From contig JAURFZ010000025.1 of NCBI GenBank assembly GCA_030834045.1, positions 1 through 13,609 of the forward strand: a DNA stretch of 13,609 nt, given 5' to 3'. The position numbers and the translations under genes were made by a program. Source of the DNA: Burkholderiales bacterium (lineage in GTDB: Bacteria; Pseudomonadota; Gammaproteobacteria; Burkholderiales; Burkholderiaceae_A). The notes under the pieces are model-generated. The model worked only from the letters and a program-made list of their open reading frames with translations, had not been told where the DNA came from and did not search any database. Of the stretch, positions 7,252 through 13,609 are shown piece by piece. Positions within the stretch are counted from its first letter, which is position 1. Each line of letters opens with the position of its first letter.

Positions 7252-8244
7252 CTATTGCTTTTTATCGAAGCCGCCGAGCAACTTAAGAAAGGCTGGGGTT
7301 CGGGGGGGAGGACGTCGATCGCCACCCATCGATTTGGCATCGGGTTTGGGCCTTGCAGCGGGTGCATCACCCATTTCACTGTTAACCGTGCGACGGGCCG
7401 GGTTCGCATTGGGCATTGGATTGTCGGACTCGGGGGCGGCCACCTTGCCTAGAAAGGCGGGCGAGCTAGGCAGACCGGCTACACCGCGACTGCGCTGAGC
7501 CATATGCCGAGTTAAGAGTGTGTTGTGGTTGTCAAGGGCACGCCGGCCTTCCATGGTTGTCGGAAGGTCCTTGTAATTTGACATGTGAATGTGGGCTGCC
7601 TGCAGAATGGCTTCGGCAAACTGTCGAAAGTTGTGTCCAACAGGTCCGGGCCTAGAGATGAGATAGTCTTTTCGGAACAGGGTACGGATGTTGGGGTCGT
7701 CATAGACTGGCGGCGACAGGACAAAACGAACAGGAAAATTTTTGCCATTAAACGCATGATCGAGCATCTGATCTTGACGAACACGCGAGGGGCAGATAAC
7801 GAGGGTTGGTGGCACAGTGCGGAGAGACTCGAAGACCCAGCGGTTTTTCTCGATGAAATCCATGGAGGCCTGGACTTCAATTTCACTAATGCCTGATGGA
7901 ACAAGCACCAGATCGAAGCCTAAAAGAAACTCCGAATCCATACTTATGGTCCAAGTCAGGTCGACGACAACCACGTCGTAGTGCTCGGTGGCTCGCCGTA
8001 AATGAGCGCGGGCCGACAATAACCAACGGCGGGCACCAACCTCTTCAACCGGTTGGTGTATTGCGTCCACGCCAATGGGGCGAGCATCGCGAATCCAGGT
8101 ACTTGACGAGCCATGAGGGTCGAGGTCGAGCACCACAGTTGACCGGCCTGCCTCCGCCCGAAACCAAGCCGCTAGGTTGGCTGAAATAGTGCTTTTTCCG
8201 ACGCCACCCTTTTGACTTACGACGATAATTTTAAGTGCCGACAT
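7252..8244 (-). CDS. ParA-like ATPase with a long disordered C-terminal tail
   Basis: This is a ParA/MinD-superfamily P-loop ATPase. From ATG 8244 it has 330 residues. KIIVVSQKGGVGKST at 5-19 is a deviant Walker A with both lysines (Lys12, Lys17), followed by VVLDLDPHGSSSTW. The Walker A' region reads VVVVDLTWT, where most ParA proteins have D-x-P-P. The ATPase fold ends near residue 225. The remaining 100 or so residues are rich in Pro, Ala, Arg and Asp, look disordered, and close with FLKLLGGFDKKQ. No ParB partner or parS-like site is visible, so it is an orphan that may position some cargo other than the chromosome. GTG at 8256 is an alternative start (334 residues); neither has a strong ribosome site. 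It is divergent from the envelope cluster and overlaps no gene. The specific role is unknown. Confidence 0.82.
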   Translation of the reverse strand: MSALKIIVVSQKGGVGKSTISANLAAWFRAEAGRSTVVLDLDPHGSSSTWIRDARPIGVDAIHQPVEEVGARRWLLSARAHLRRATEHYDVVVVDLTWTISMDSEFLLGFDLVLVPSGISEIEVQASMDFIEKNRWVFESLRTVPPTLVICPSRVRQDQMLDHAFNGKNFPVRFVLSPPVYDDPNIRTLFRKDYLISRPGPVGHNFRQFAEAILQAAHIHMSNYKDLPTTMEGRRALDNHNTLLTRHMAQRSRGVAGLPSSPAFLGKVAAPESDNPMPNANPARRTVNSEMGDAPAARPKPDAKSMGGDRRPPPRTPAFLKLLGGFDKKQ

Positions 8245-8479
8245 GACGCTGCCCACGCTTTCTTCGAAATCGAAACCCGACCAAACCCTAAAGCGACAAG
8301 ACCAACAGAAACTAACGAAACAATCACATAAAAAAGCTACATTGCCGCAAGTTACCTAGAATAACTTCACAGATCACTTTAACTATTTGATCCAAGTCGA
8401 TAATATCAGGCTTTGTAAGAAAATTTTGAAAGAATCAGTGACTATCCTGACGTCTCGTCGCCTCAACCTTCCCAGCGAC
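8245..8479. other. Divergent intergenic region between the ParA-like gene and the envelope cluster
   Basis: This AT-richer stretch must carry the promoters for both directions. A -10-like TAGAAT lies at 8357-8362 on the plus strand, without a good -35. On the plus strand the downstream reading frame stays open back to a TTG at 8387, with TTG 8426 and GTG 8438 as further possible starts, so part of it may be coding. No hairpin or repeat stands out. Confidence 0.35.
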
Positions 8480-9508
8480 ATGGCCAGCATGACTGGTCTT
8501 AATCGTCGCTACCGTGCGTGGCTCGCTCGCGCGCTCGGAATCGCACTGTCGTTTGGCTTTGTGATGGGCGTGGCAACACCCTCTTCGGCAGCCACCCCTT
8601 CGGCCACACCGCAGAACTCAGGCCCGTCTTCAAGTACACCTGACAATCTCTCCATCATGCTTATGGCCCGCGAAGGGCAACTCGAGCGCGCAGCCGAGCA
8701 GCTAAGGGCTGAGTTCGACAACGACCGCGCCAACCTGGCTTTGGCAAACCGACTCGCCATAACCTATGCAGCACTTGGTCGAATCGAAGACTCTCGAGAG
8801 GTTCTTGAGACAGCACTCGCCTCCAACTCGGCATCGGCGAAAACCTTTCAAAATCTTAAGGTGCTTGCAGGCATTCAGTTCGCGCGCTCCTACGCCCAGG
8901 CGCTTGGCCAGCCCGCGCCGCCTAACCCGCAAGGCCTCGACGCGCTCGATGGCGATGGCCTTCAGGTTGGCGCATTGAAGCAACAGCTTGCAGCCTATGA
9001 GCAGGCGAAAATTAAGGCAGAAGCCGATCGCCTAGCCGCCGAGAGGCTAGGCGCCCAGCAGCTAGCTGCTGAAAGACTTGCTGCCGAGAGGCTCGCCGCC
9101 CGGCAGCAGGCTGCTGAAAGGCCTTCCGCTGAAGGTGCAGCAAGGGCAAAAGAGGAGGCGACTGCGCGTGCGGTTGAAACGATGCTCATGCAGTGGGCAA
9201 AAGCCTGGTCATCGGTGGACTTCGAGCGTTATGCTGGCTTCTACGACGTAAGCTTTTCTAACGACCGCTTTACAACCAGAGCTGACTGGCTTGCATTTAG
9301 AAAACCTCGTGTTGTCGGCAAGTCTTCAATTCGAGTGGAACTTTCTGAAGTGGAGGTGCAGTTGAAGAAGTCGAGTCAGGGACTTACCCGGGCCAAGGCC
9401 CGTTTTTCACAACGTTATGAATCCGGTAGGCTTCGACTGATAGCACGTAAAGAAATGGTCCTAATTTACCGTGGTAATCAGTGGTTTATTCAATCGGAAG
9501 GCAATTAA
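8480..9508 (+). CDS. Exported TPR/coiled-coil protein with C-terminal NTF2-like (Cds6-type) domain
   Basis: From ATG 8480 the product has 342 residues. It begins with a signal peptide (basic NRRYRAWLAR, hydrophobic core, cleavage near PSSA/ATP at 37-38), followed by a Ser/Pro/Thr-rich spacer to about 54. Residues 56-140 are helical and TPR-like (REGQLERAAEQL, ITYAALGRIEDSREVLETAL). Residues 165-230 form an Ala/Glu/Arg-rich coiled coil containing two 15-residue repeats. Residues 229-342 form an NTF2-like domain (MLMQWAKAWSSVDFERYAGF, then strands ending NQWFIQSEGN), the type linked to L,D-transpeptidases. It probably acts in the periplasm as a partner of the transpeptidase encoded 9 bp downstream. 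The start is uncertain: ATG 8480 and ATG 8489 both give signal peptides but lack a ribosome site, and upstream TTG/GTG starts exist. Enzymatic activity is not apparent. Confidence 0.78.
   Translation: MASMTGLNRRYRAWLARALGIALSFGFVMGVATPSSAATPSATPQNSGPSSSTPDNLSIMLMAREGQLERAAEQLRAEFDNDRANLALANRLAITYAALGRIEDSREVLETALASNSASAKTFQNLKVLAGIQFARSYAQALGQPAPPNPQGLDALDGDGLQVGALKQQLAAYEQAKIKAEADRLAAERLGAQQLAAERLAAERLAARQQAAERPSAEGAARAKEEATARAVETMLMQWAKAWSSVDFERYAGFYDVSFSNDRFTTRADWLAFRKPRVVGKSSIRVELSEVEVQLKKSSQGLTRAKARFSQRYESGRLRLIARKEMVLIYRGNQWFIQSEGN
9032..9121 (+). repeat. Tandem 45-bp repeat inside the coiled-coil segment
   Basis: Two adjacent 45-bp units (9032-9076 and 9077-9121) differ at 8 positions. 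They encode LAAERLGAQQLAAER and LAAERLAARQQAAER. This looks like an in-frame duplication that lengthened the coiled coil. Confidence 0.75.
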
Positions 9509-9517
9509 AGACGCTGT

Positions 9518-10545
9518 ATGGTTAGCGTGATTCCTATGTTCAAACTTACCTCTTTACATTCGCTTTTACCCACCCTGGCTTTTGTTTTTACAGCAGGGCT
9601 TTGGGGTCAAGTAGGCCAGGCAGCGCTCAACCCAACCGACGCCCTTCTACAACAGGCCATCGAAAACAGTCTGGCGACTCGTGGTCACGAGGCCTTACCA
9701 AATGCTCGGGCTGTGCGCGACATCGAGCCCCGGTCTCGGCTCGCCCATTGGCTTGAAGCGCAAAACGTGCTCGCGGCCTCGGGTCTTGCAACCCAGGTTA
9801 AAAAGGCGATCTCGATCTTGTTCATGAGTCAGAGGCGCGCCTTCACCGGGTGCCCGAGGGCTTTCTTCCGGCCAACATCATTGCCTTAGCGGAAAACCTC
9901 AATATCGGGCGCTACCTTCTGCTCTCCGACCTTTCCATTTCAAGAATCTACATCTTCGATCTAGCCCAGAAAAAGCCTTCGCTGGTGCGAGAGATCTACT
10001 CCTCGATCGGGCTTGCAGGCGCAGTCAAGCAGCGCGAGGGTGACCGCAAAACCCCCATTGGCGTCTATCGTCTAATGAAAGAAATACGCAATCCAAGGCC
10101 CGATGGCTTTCTTGGTGATCTGGCCATTACCCTGGACTACCCGAATGCCGAAGATCGACGCGCCCAGCGAACCGGCAGTGGCATATGGATTCACGGTGTA
10201 CCGCAAGAGGTCCATGTGCGCCCCCCACGTTCCTCCGATGGCTGCCTGGCTGTCGCAAATGCCGACATGGAAATGATTCGAAGCTATGTGGAGTTCGGCA
10301 AAACCCACATTGTTATTGCACCCAGTATTCAGTGGCTCAGCCCCTCTGACTGGAGGTCGCATCAGCAAGAGCGTCTTTCGCGCATGGGCATGACCCAGCA
10401 GTCAGTGCAGTTGACGAATCAGGCCGTGTTTTTCGTCTCCGATTCGCGTCCCATTGTTGCCGTCAAGCGTGATCCTCAGGGCCTTCGTCGCACGTATTGG
10501 ACCCAGCGTCAGGCCTCCGGTCCCATGCTGGTTGAGGACCTCTAA
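9518..10545 (+). pseudogene. L,D-transpeptidase (YkuD domain), interrupted by a -1 frame change
   Basis: The family cross-links or edits peptidoglycan, or attaches proteins to it, using a catalytic cysteine. The first frame (9518-9889) gives a signal peptide (cleavage near GQAA/LNP) and an N-terminal helical domain. The second (open from 9802 to 10545) carries the YkuD domain: EGDRKTPIGVYRL, SGIWIHG (His codon 10192-10194) and SSDGCLAVAN (catalytic Cys codon 10243-10245). Frame 1 stops making family-like sequence after ATQVKK at 9800-9805, and frame 2 takes over at once with GDLDLVHESEARLHRVPEGF. One extra A in the five-A run (9800-9804), or a -1 ribosomal slip on AAA-AAG, would give a 342-residue protein. 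The short C-terminus after the catalytic domain lacks the full NTF2-like domain found in many homologues. It could be a real mutation, a sequencing error, or recoding. GTG 9850 is an unlikely true start. Confidence 0.8.
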
Positions 10546-10554
10546 GGCTCGTCT

Positions 10555-11292
10555 ATGGCCACCGACTCAAAACGCCCCGGCAGTCGGCTTACCATTATCT
10601 TGATTGTCTTACTGGCTGTCTCAGCCGCTGTTATTGCCATGTGGAGGGTCAGCACGACCTCCACAGTGCAAGAGGCGCCCTACTTCCCCCCTGGGCATAT
10701 TCAGATTGCAGGAAACCAAAAACCAGAGAGCCTCTCTGAAGAGAGCAACGCCCAAGCACGCCAGGCCGATGAGAGGCCAGCCGGTACCGGGCAAGTCCCT
10801 GCAACAATAAACCCGCCGGCCCCGACTGCCGAAATTTCACAACCCACCTCAGTGGCTGCTTCGTCAGCCCCAGCTGCCCAAGTTACCCAAGTTGCTCCGG
10901 CTACCCCGGCTTCACCGAACCCTCAAACCGCTGAGAGGCAGGCGTTCGGTTCAGAGCCTAGCCTCTCCGATGTACGCGAAAGCATCGAACAGTGGAGACA
11001 AAGTTGGGAGTCAGGGCAGGCCGCTGCCTACATTGAGTTCTACCACCCCAGGTTTCCTAACCTGACTGCCTTTGCAAGACAGAAGAACAGTGTGATGAGT
11101 CGTGCTGAGGTCATTGAAGTCAAGGTATCCGAACTAAAGTTGAGCCTTGAACCTGGCCTCACGAAGGCCGAGTTTCGTCAGCATTACAAATCGAATACCT
11201 ACGAAAGCTTTGACATCAAAACCCAACATTGGGTGATGACCAATTCCGGGCCTCGCATTATTAAGGAGACGATCCAGAGCCTGGGTCGGTAG
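10555..11292 (+). CDS. Membrane-anchored protein with C-terminal NTF2-like (Cds6-type) domain
   Basis: This 245-residue protein has one N-terminal membrane segment (about 12-30, after basic MATDSKRPGSR), so its bulk should lie in the periplasm. Residues 31-135 are a low-complexity Pro/Ala/Thr/Ser/Gln linker. Residues 136-245 resemble the C-terminal domain of the protein encoded at 8480-9508: SIEQWRQSWESGQAAAYIEF parallels MLMQWAKAWSSVDFERYAGF, and both end in beta strands. It follows the L,D-transpeptidase frame by 9 bp, with TAAGG before the ATG, so it belongs to the same operon. A role as an anchor or adaptor for the transpeptidase is inferred; no catalytic motif is visible. Its last 32 bases overlap the convergent membrane protein gene. 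Confidence 0.78.
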   Translation: MATDSKRPGSRLTIILIVLLAVSAAVIAMWRVSTTSTVQEAPYFPPGHIQIAGNQKPESLSEESNAQARQADERPAGTGQVPATINPPAPTAEISQPTSVAASSAPAAQVTQVAPATPASPNPQTAERQAFGSEPSLSDVRESIEQWRQSWESGQAAAYIEFYHPRFPNLTAFARQKNSVMSRAEVIEVKVSELKLSLEPGLTKAEFRQHYKSNTYESFDIKTQHWVMTNSGPRIIKETIQSLGR

Positions 11293-11881
11293 TTTTTTGC
11301 GGTCTCATAACCGAGGCGAGTCTTATCAGAAGCGCAAAGCAACCGAAACCCAAGAAGGCGCCCGCGAGATCACCTACAAGCATTTGCCAGAACGTCGTAA
11401 GAGTAACGGGCTCAACCAAGGGGTAAAGGTCCCAGAACACGTGATGAAGCAGTGAATTAAAGATTGAGGCAAACAAGGCAACTATTAGAAATAGGCTAAG
11501 GGTTATAGGCATAGGCTTTCCCGCTAGTGCGAACCGAACGACAAGCACCGCAAGGCAGGGCGCCAAGGCTGTGAAAGCTGCCTGACTAAAGTTTGGTAGA
11601 GGAGCAAGTTCTTGCATGAAACCAAGCACCATGGCTCCTGCAAACAAGCCAACAGCACCCGCCAGTCCAGCCACCAGAATGGCCGCCACGCGAACGAAGG
11701 CGGGTAGAAATATCATCGACACCTTCGCTTCGATCACTGAAAAAAAAGGATCGAATATACGATTAAGCTGAAACGCGATAATGTAAATAACAGCGAAAAC
11801 AAGTGCCCACAGAAGGCCTCGTGAGGGCCATCCAAGCCCCTCGGGTTTGCCAGAGCCTAACGGGCCTGTTTGTTCGCCCAT
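11261..11881 (-). CDS. Small multi-pass inner-membrane protein, possibly MASE1-like
   Basis: This 206-residue protein has about six hydrophobic segments (near 22-40, 53-70, 72-92, 100-118, 125-145 and 170-192) with short polar ends. The stretch VSMIFLPAFVRVAAILVAG and the late VGDLAGAFLGFGCFALLIRL recall the MASE1 sensory membrane domain, which has a Gly-Asp near its last helices, but no output domain is attached. The resemblance is by eye and weak. Its ATG lies inside the 3' end of the winged-helix gene (25-bp overlap), so the two are probably translated together. Its 3' end overlaps the convergent NTF2-like gene by 32 bp. A sensor, a transporter subunit or an unassigned family are all possible; the function is unknown. 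Confidence 0.7.
   Translation of the reverse strand: MGEQTGPLGSGKPEGLGWPSRGLLWALVFAVIYIIAFQLNRIFDPFFSVIEAKVSMIFLPAFVRVAAILVAGLAGAVGLFAGAMVLGFMQELAPLPNFSQAAFTALAPCLAVLVVRFALAGKPMPITLSLFLIVALFASIFNSLLHHVFWDLYPLVEPVTLTTFWQMLVGDLAGAFLGFGCFALLIRLASVMRPQKTTDPGSGSSP
11270..11298 (+). terminator. Intrinsic terminator at the end of the envelope cluster
   Basis: CGATCCAG (11270-11277) pairs with CTGGGTCG (11281-11288) across an AGC loop, with one T:G wobble, and a T6 run follows at 11293-11298 just past the stop codon. The four-base gap before the T-run makes it imperfect. It lies within the last codons of both convergent genes. Confidence 0.45.
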
Positions 11882-12201
11882 TCGGAAACTCGCCGGCTTA
11901 AAACCCCAAAAGTTTTAGTGGCCTTAGAGGTCGGCGATACGATTCGCCGACGTGAGTCCGCGGGATCCACCTGAAAACTAAGAAAGCCCGCTCGATCGAG
12001 CACAGCCAGACATTTGTGAATAGTTGCCGGCGAGGCCACCCTTGAATCAAGGACAATCGCCTGAACAAACAAAGGATCTTTGGGGTTGTAACGATGCATC
12101 ACCCACTCAAGAACTTTCTGGGATCGGTCATCGAGGCGACCAAAGTCAGTCTCGTTGGCGGCAATATCGATAAGTCGACGAAGATTTAACCAAGCATCCA
12201 T
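11857..12201 (-). CDS. Small winged-helix (MarR-like) DNA-binding protein
   Basis: This 114-residue protein fits a winged-helix regulator. A helical N-terminus is followed by a helix-turn-helix around residues 45-75 (DSRVASPATIHKCLAVLDRAGF) and a wing with DPADSRRRIVSPT, as in MarR-type proteins, then a C-terminal helix. MarR proteins usually have 135-160 residues and dimerise through long terminal helices, so this one is short. ATG 12201 has no clear ribosome site. It overlaps the membrane protein gene by 25 bp and may control it or respond to it. It lies downstream of hupB, separated by a strong terminator. Targets and ligand are unknown. Confidence 0.7.
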   Translation of the reverse strand: MDAWLNLRRLIDIAANETDFGRLDDRSQKVLEWVMHRYNPKDPLFVQAIVLDSRVASPATIHKCLAVLDRAGFLSFQVDPADSRRRIVSPTSKATKTFGVLSRRVSEWANKQAR

Positions 12202-12224
12202 AGCATGACGTTCGTAAAGTTAGA

Positions 12225-12252
12225 AAGCCCAGAGGCATGCGCCTCTGGGCTT
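12225..12252 (-). terminator. Strong hairpin terminator downstream of hupB
   Basis: A 12-bp perfect stem (AAGCCCAGAGGC/GCCTCTGGGCTT) closes on a 4-base loop. On the minus strand it is followed by TCTAACTTTACG directly after the CTT of the stem, making a moderately T-rich tail. It lies 75 bp past the hupB stop and 24 bp before the winged-helix gene, so that gene's start must use a promoter overlapping the hairpin or rely on read-through. Confidence 0.75.
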
Positions 12253-12326
12253 AGGAAATTGCAGAAGTTTTAAGGCTACACAGTAAACCAGGAACGCAGC
12301 CTTAGCCGCGTATTTTTACGTGTGAC

Positions 12327-12608
12327 TTAACGCTTTTTGTTCACTGCTTCTTTAAAGGCCTTGCCTGCCGTGAATTTCACGGTTTTTGCAGCGGCGATTT
12401 TGATGGATTCACCCGTACGGGGATTGCGTCCAGTGCGAGCAGCGCGCTTGCCCGACCCAAAGGTTCCGAAGCCAACCAACTGCACGGAGTCACCCTTGGC
12501 AACTGCTTTGATAATAGTGGCAACCATGGCACCAACGACTTCGTCCGTTTTAGACTTAGAAAGGTCGGTGGCATTGGCAATGGCTTCAACGAGATCTGCT
12601 TTATTCAT
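12327..12608 (-). CDS. hupB: DNA-binding protein HU
   Basis: HU is an abundant nucleoid protein that binds DNA as a dimer and bends it by proline insertion. The product from ATG 12608 is 93 residues, against about 90 for the family. The N-terminal MNKADLVEAIA, the core QLVGFGTFGSGKRAARTGRNPRTG at about 43-66 (arm tip with Pro63) and the basic C-terminus KAFKEAVNKKR are all diagnostic. GAGGGAC lies a few bases before the ATG. The frame stays open 19 codons further upstream, but that part lacks family similarity and the ribosome site decides for 12608. IHF subunits have a different arm sequence, so HU is preferred. An AT-rich stretch upstream probably holds its promoter. Confidence 0.96.
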   Translation of the reverse strand: MNKADLVEAIANATDLSKSKTDEVVGAMVATIIKAVAKGDSVQLVGFGTFGSGKRAARTGRNPRTGESIKIAAAKTVKFTAGKAFKEAVNKKR

Positions 12609-12820
12609 AGTCCCTCTTCTTCGAAAAAAATATATAAGAGTTGTGTGGAGTTTGCAGTGTACCAATGGTTGAGGTCATTTTCGCAACCCCGGGGCTTCCC
12701 CTAGATAAAAAATTTACGATTGAGCCTTGTAACGCACCATCTGGGTACAAAAAACACCCGAAACATACACAAAACACAACGCTTCATAACAATTCACCCC
12801 TCTACTTTCAGCCACTTGCC
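12609..12820. promoter_or_regulatory. Divergent intergenic region between hupB and trmB
   Basis: These 212 bases separate two divergent genes. An AT-rich run (AATATATA at 12629-12636) could supply the hupB -10 on the minus strand. The trmB-side half is A- and C-rich (cacccgaaacatacacaaaacacaacg) with no clear promoter hexamers or ribosome site. The trmB reading frame is open through the region, but it shows no family similarity there and is probably untranslated. Confidence 0.4.
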
Positions 12821-13591
12821 ATGTCCATACCAAGCAGCCCCTCTGAGTTCCACTCGGGCAGCCCTCTACCCGAGGCGTGTCAGCCGCACAGGGCAGAGAC
12901 ACCGCCAATAAGAAGTTACGTTCGCCGTCAAGGGAAAATGACAACAGGCCAACGTCGTGCGCTGGCCGAAGAGGCTCACCGCTGGGTTGTTCCTTTTGAG
13001 GGTAAGCCCTTAAGCCTTTCCACACTCTTTGAAAACAGCCACCCTGTGGTGCTAGAAATTGGATTCGGTATGGGCGAGACCACGCAGGCCATTGCACAAA
13101 ATCAGCCCGAGGTGAACTTTCTAGGCATTGAGGTTTACACCGCGGGCATTGGGAGCCTGCTGAACCGCATCAACCAAGCCAACCTAGGCAACATTCGAAT
13201 TATTCAACACGATGCCGTGGAGGTTCTGGAACAGGCGATTGAACACAGCAGCCTTGATGCCGTTCATATTTTCTTCCCCGACCCATGGCATAAAAAAAGG
13301 CATCACAAGCGCCGGCTCATCCAGTCGGGCTTTGCGGCCCTGTTGGCTTCTCGCCTGAAGCCTGGCGGCATTTTGCACTGCGCGACAGACTGGGAGCCCT
13401 ATGCCCAGCAGATGCTTGAAGTGCTCTCAGACTGTCCCTTGCTTTGCAACACAAGCGAGGGCTACAGCCCACGACCAAGCTACCGCCCGCTTACCAAATT
13501 TGAGTCGCGTGGGCTTCGGTTAGGCCACACGGTTGTCGACCTTGTGTTTAGTCGGCGCTTGACCAGTCCACCCAGCCAAACTGCCAGCTAA
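12821..13591 (+). CDS. trmB: tRNA (guanine-N7)-methyltransferase, TrmB
   Basis: TrmB transfers a methyl group from S-adenosylmethionine to N7 of G46 in the variable loop of many tRNAs. From ATG 12821 it has 256 residues. The N-terminal IRSYVRRQGKMTTGQRRAL at 30-48 is typical of the family. LEIGFGMGE at 78-86 and GIEVY at 102-106 form the SAM pocket, HDAVEVL follows at 130-136, and FFPDPWHKKRHHKRR at 151-165 is the substrate and catalytic region. TKFESRG near the C-terminus is also conserved. The frame is open back to 12641, but residues there show no similarity, so ATG 12821 is chosen even though no clear Shine-Dalgarno site precedes it. Residues 1-29 are Ser/Pro-rich and probably flexible. 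It is divergent from hupB. Confidence 0.95.
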   Translation: MSIPSSPSEFHSGSPLPEACQPHRAETPPIRSYVRRQGKMTTGQRRALAEEAHRWVVPFEGKPLSLSTLFENSHPVVLEIGFGMGETTQAIAQNQPEVNFLGIEVYTAGIGSLLNRINQANLGNIRIIQHDAVEVLEQAIEHSSLDAVHIFFPDPWHKKRHHKRRLIQSGFAALLASRLKPGGILHCATDWEPYAQQMLEVLSDCPLLCNTSEGYSPRPSYRPLTKFESRGLRLGHTVVDLVFSRRLTSPPSQTAS

Positions 13592-13609
13592 TTAGAACCA
13601 GAACGCCAA

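Noticed and set aside
7126..7452. Plus-strand open frame across the dehydrogenase/ParA junction
   Set aside because: It is antisense to two recognised genes and shows no domain or ribosome site.
7585..7896. Plus-strand open frame inside the ParA-like gene
   Set aside because: It lies wholly opposite a well-supported ATPase, has no recognisable family and is a shadow frame.
8260..8300. parS-like or centromere-like repeats next to the ParA-like gene
   Set aside because: Only short TTCGAAATCGAA-type similarities are visible, with no repeated array and no ParB gene.
9850..10545. Separate short L,D-transpeptidase starting at GTG 9850
   Set aside because: Family-like sequence extends upstream in the same frame to 9802, and the export signal is in the preceding frame, so this is one gene split by a frame change.
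11218..11234. Possible minus-strand terminator after the membrane protein (ACCCA-ATGT-TGGGT, then TTT)
   Set aside because: The stem is only 5 bp, the T-run is 3 bases, and it sits inside the opposite gene. The evidence is too weak to list.
12609..12665. N-terminal extension of HU by 19 residues
   Set aside because: The extension lacks HU similarity, and GAGGGAC sits just before ATG 12608, which gives the standard HU length.
12641..12820. N-terminal extension of TrmB by 60 residues
   Set aside because: It runs over the hupB promoter region, shows no TrmB similarity and has the composition of non-coding DNA.

Overview
The window looks like chromosomal DNA from a free-living Gram-negative bacterium, most likely a betaproteobacterium of the Burkholderiales type. 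This is inferred from protein family style, from the layout of an L,D-transpeptidase beside a TPR/NTF2-like protein, from a fused TRAP-TAXI transporter, and from moderate GC content. No rRNA or other firm taxonomic marker is present. I see no tRNA, rRNA, CRISPR array, insertion sequence or prophage, and no gene-free stretch exceeds 300 bases.

Region 1 (1-2892, + strand) is a ferric-iron uptake locus. It encodes a two-domain FbpB-type permease and an FbpA/FutA-type periplasmic iron-binding protein. Each gene has a Fur-like site at its 5' end, and the two sites agree at 14 of 18 positions. The partner ATPase (FbpC) is not in the window. Region 2 (2936-6014, - strand) holds a TRAP transporter of the TAXI class: a solute receptor followed by a fused DctQM permease, with a terminator-like hairpin between them. 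A 13-bp perfect inverted repeat covers the permease stop codon and sits between the convergent iron and TRAP genes.

Region 3 (6178-8244, - strand) pairs an orphan ParA-like ATPase with a tartrate/D-malate dehydrogenase-family enzyme. The second gene starts at a TTG 6 nt after the ParA stop and in the same frame. The dehydrogenase and the TRAP system may together handle an organic acid, but the substrate cannot be read from sequence.

Region 4 (8480-11292, + strand) is a three-gene envelope cluster: an exported TPR/coiled-coil protein with an NTF2-like (Cds6-type) C-terminus, a YkuD L,D-transpeptidase split by a -1 frame change at a short A-run, and a membrane-anchored protein with a second copy of the NTF2-like domain. 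Region 5 (11261-12201, - strand) is an overlapping pair: a winged-helix regulator and a small multi-pass membrane protein whose 3' end overlaps the envelope cluster. Region 6 holds hupB (HU protein, - strand), with a strong terminator, divergent from trmB (tRNA m7G46 methyltransferase, + strand).

I found no convincing wholly new system. The points most worth a second look are the frame change in the L,D-transpeptidase, the paired NTF2-like proteins around it, the ParA/dehydrogenase coupling, and the apparently near-leaderless, Fur-overlapped start of the iron permease.
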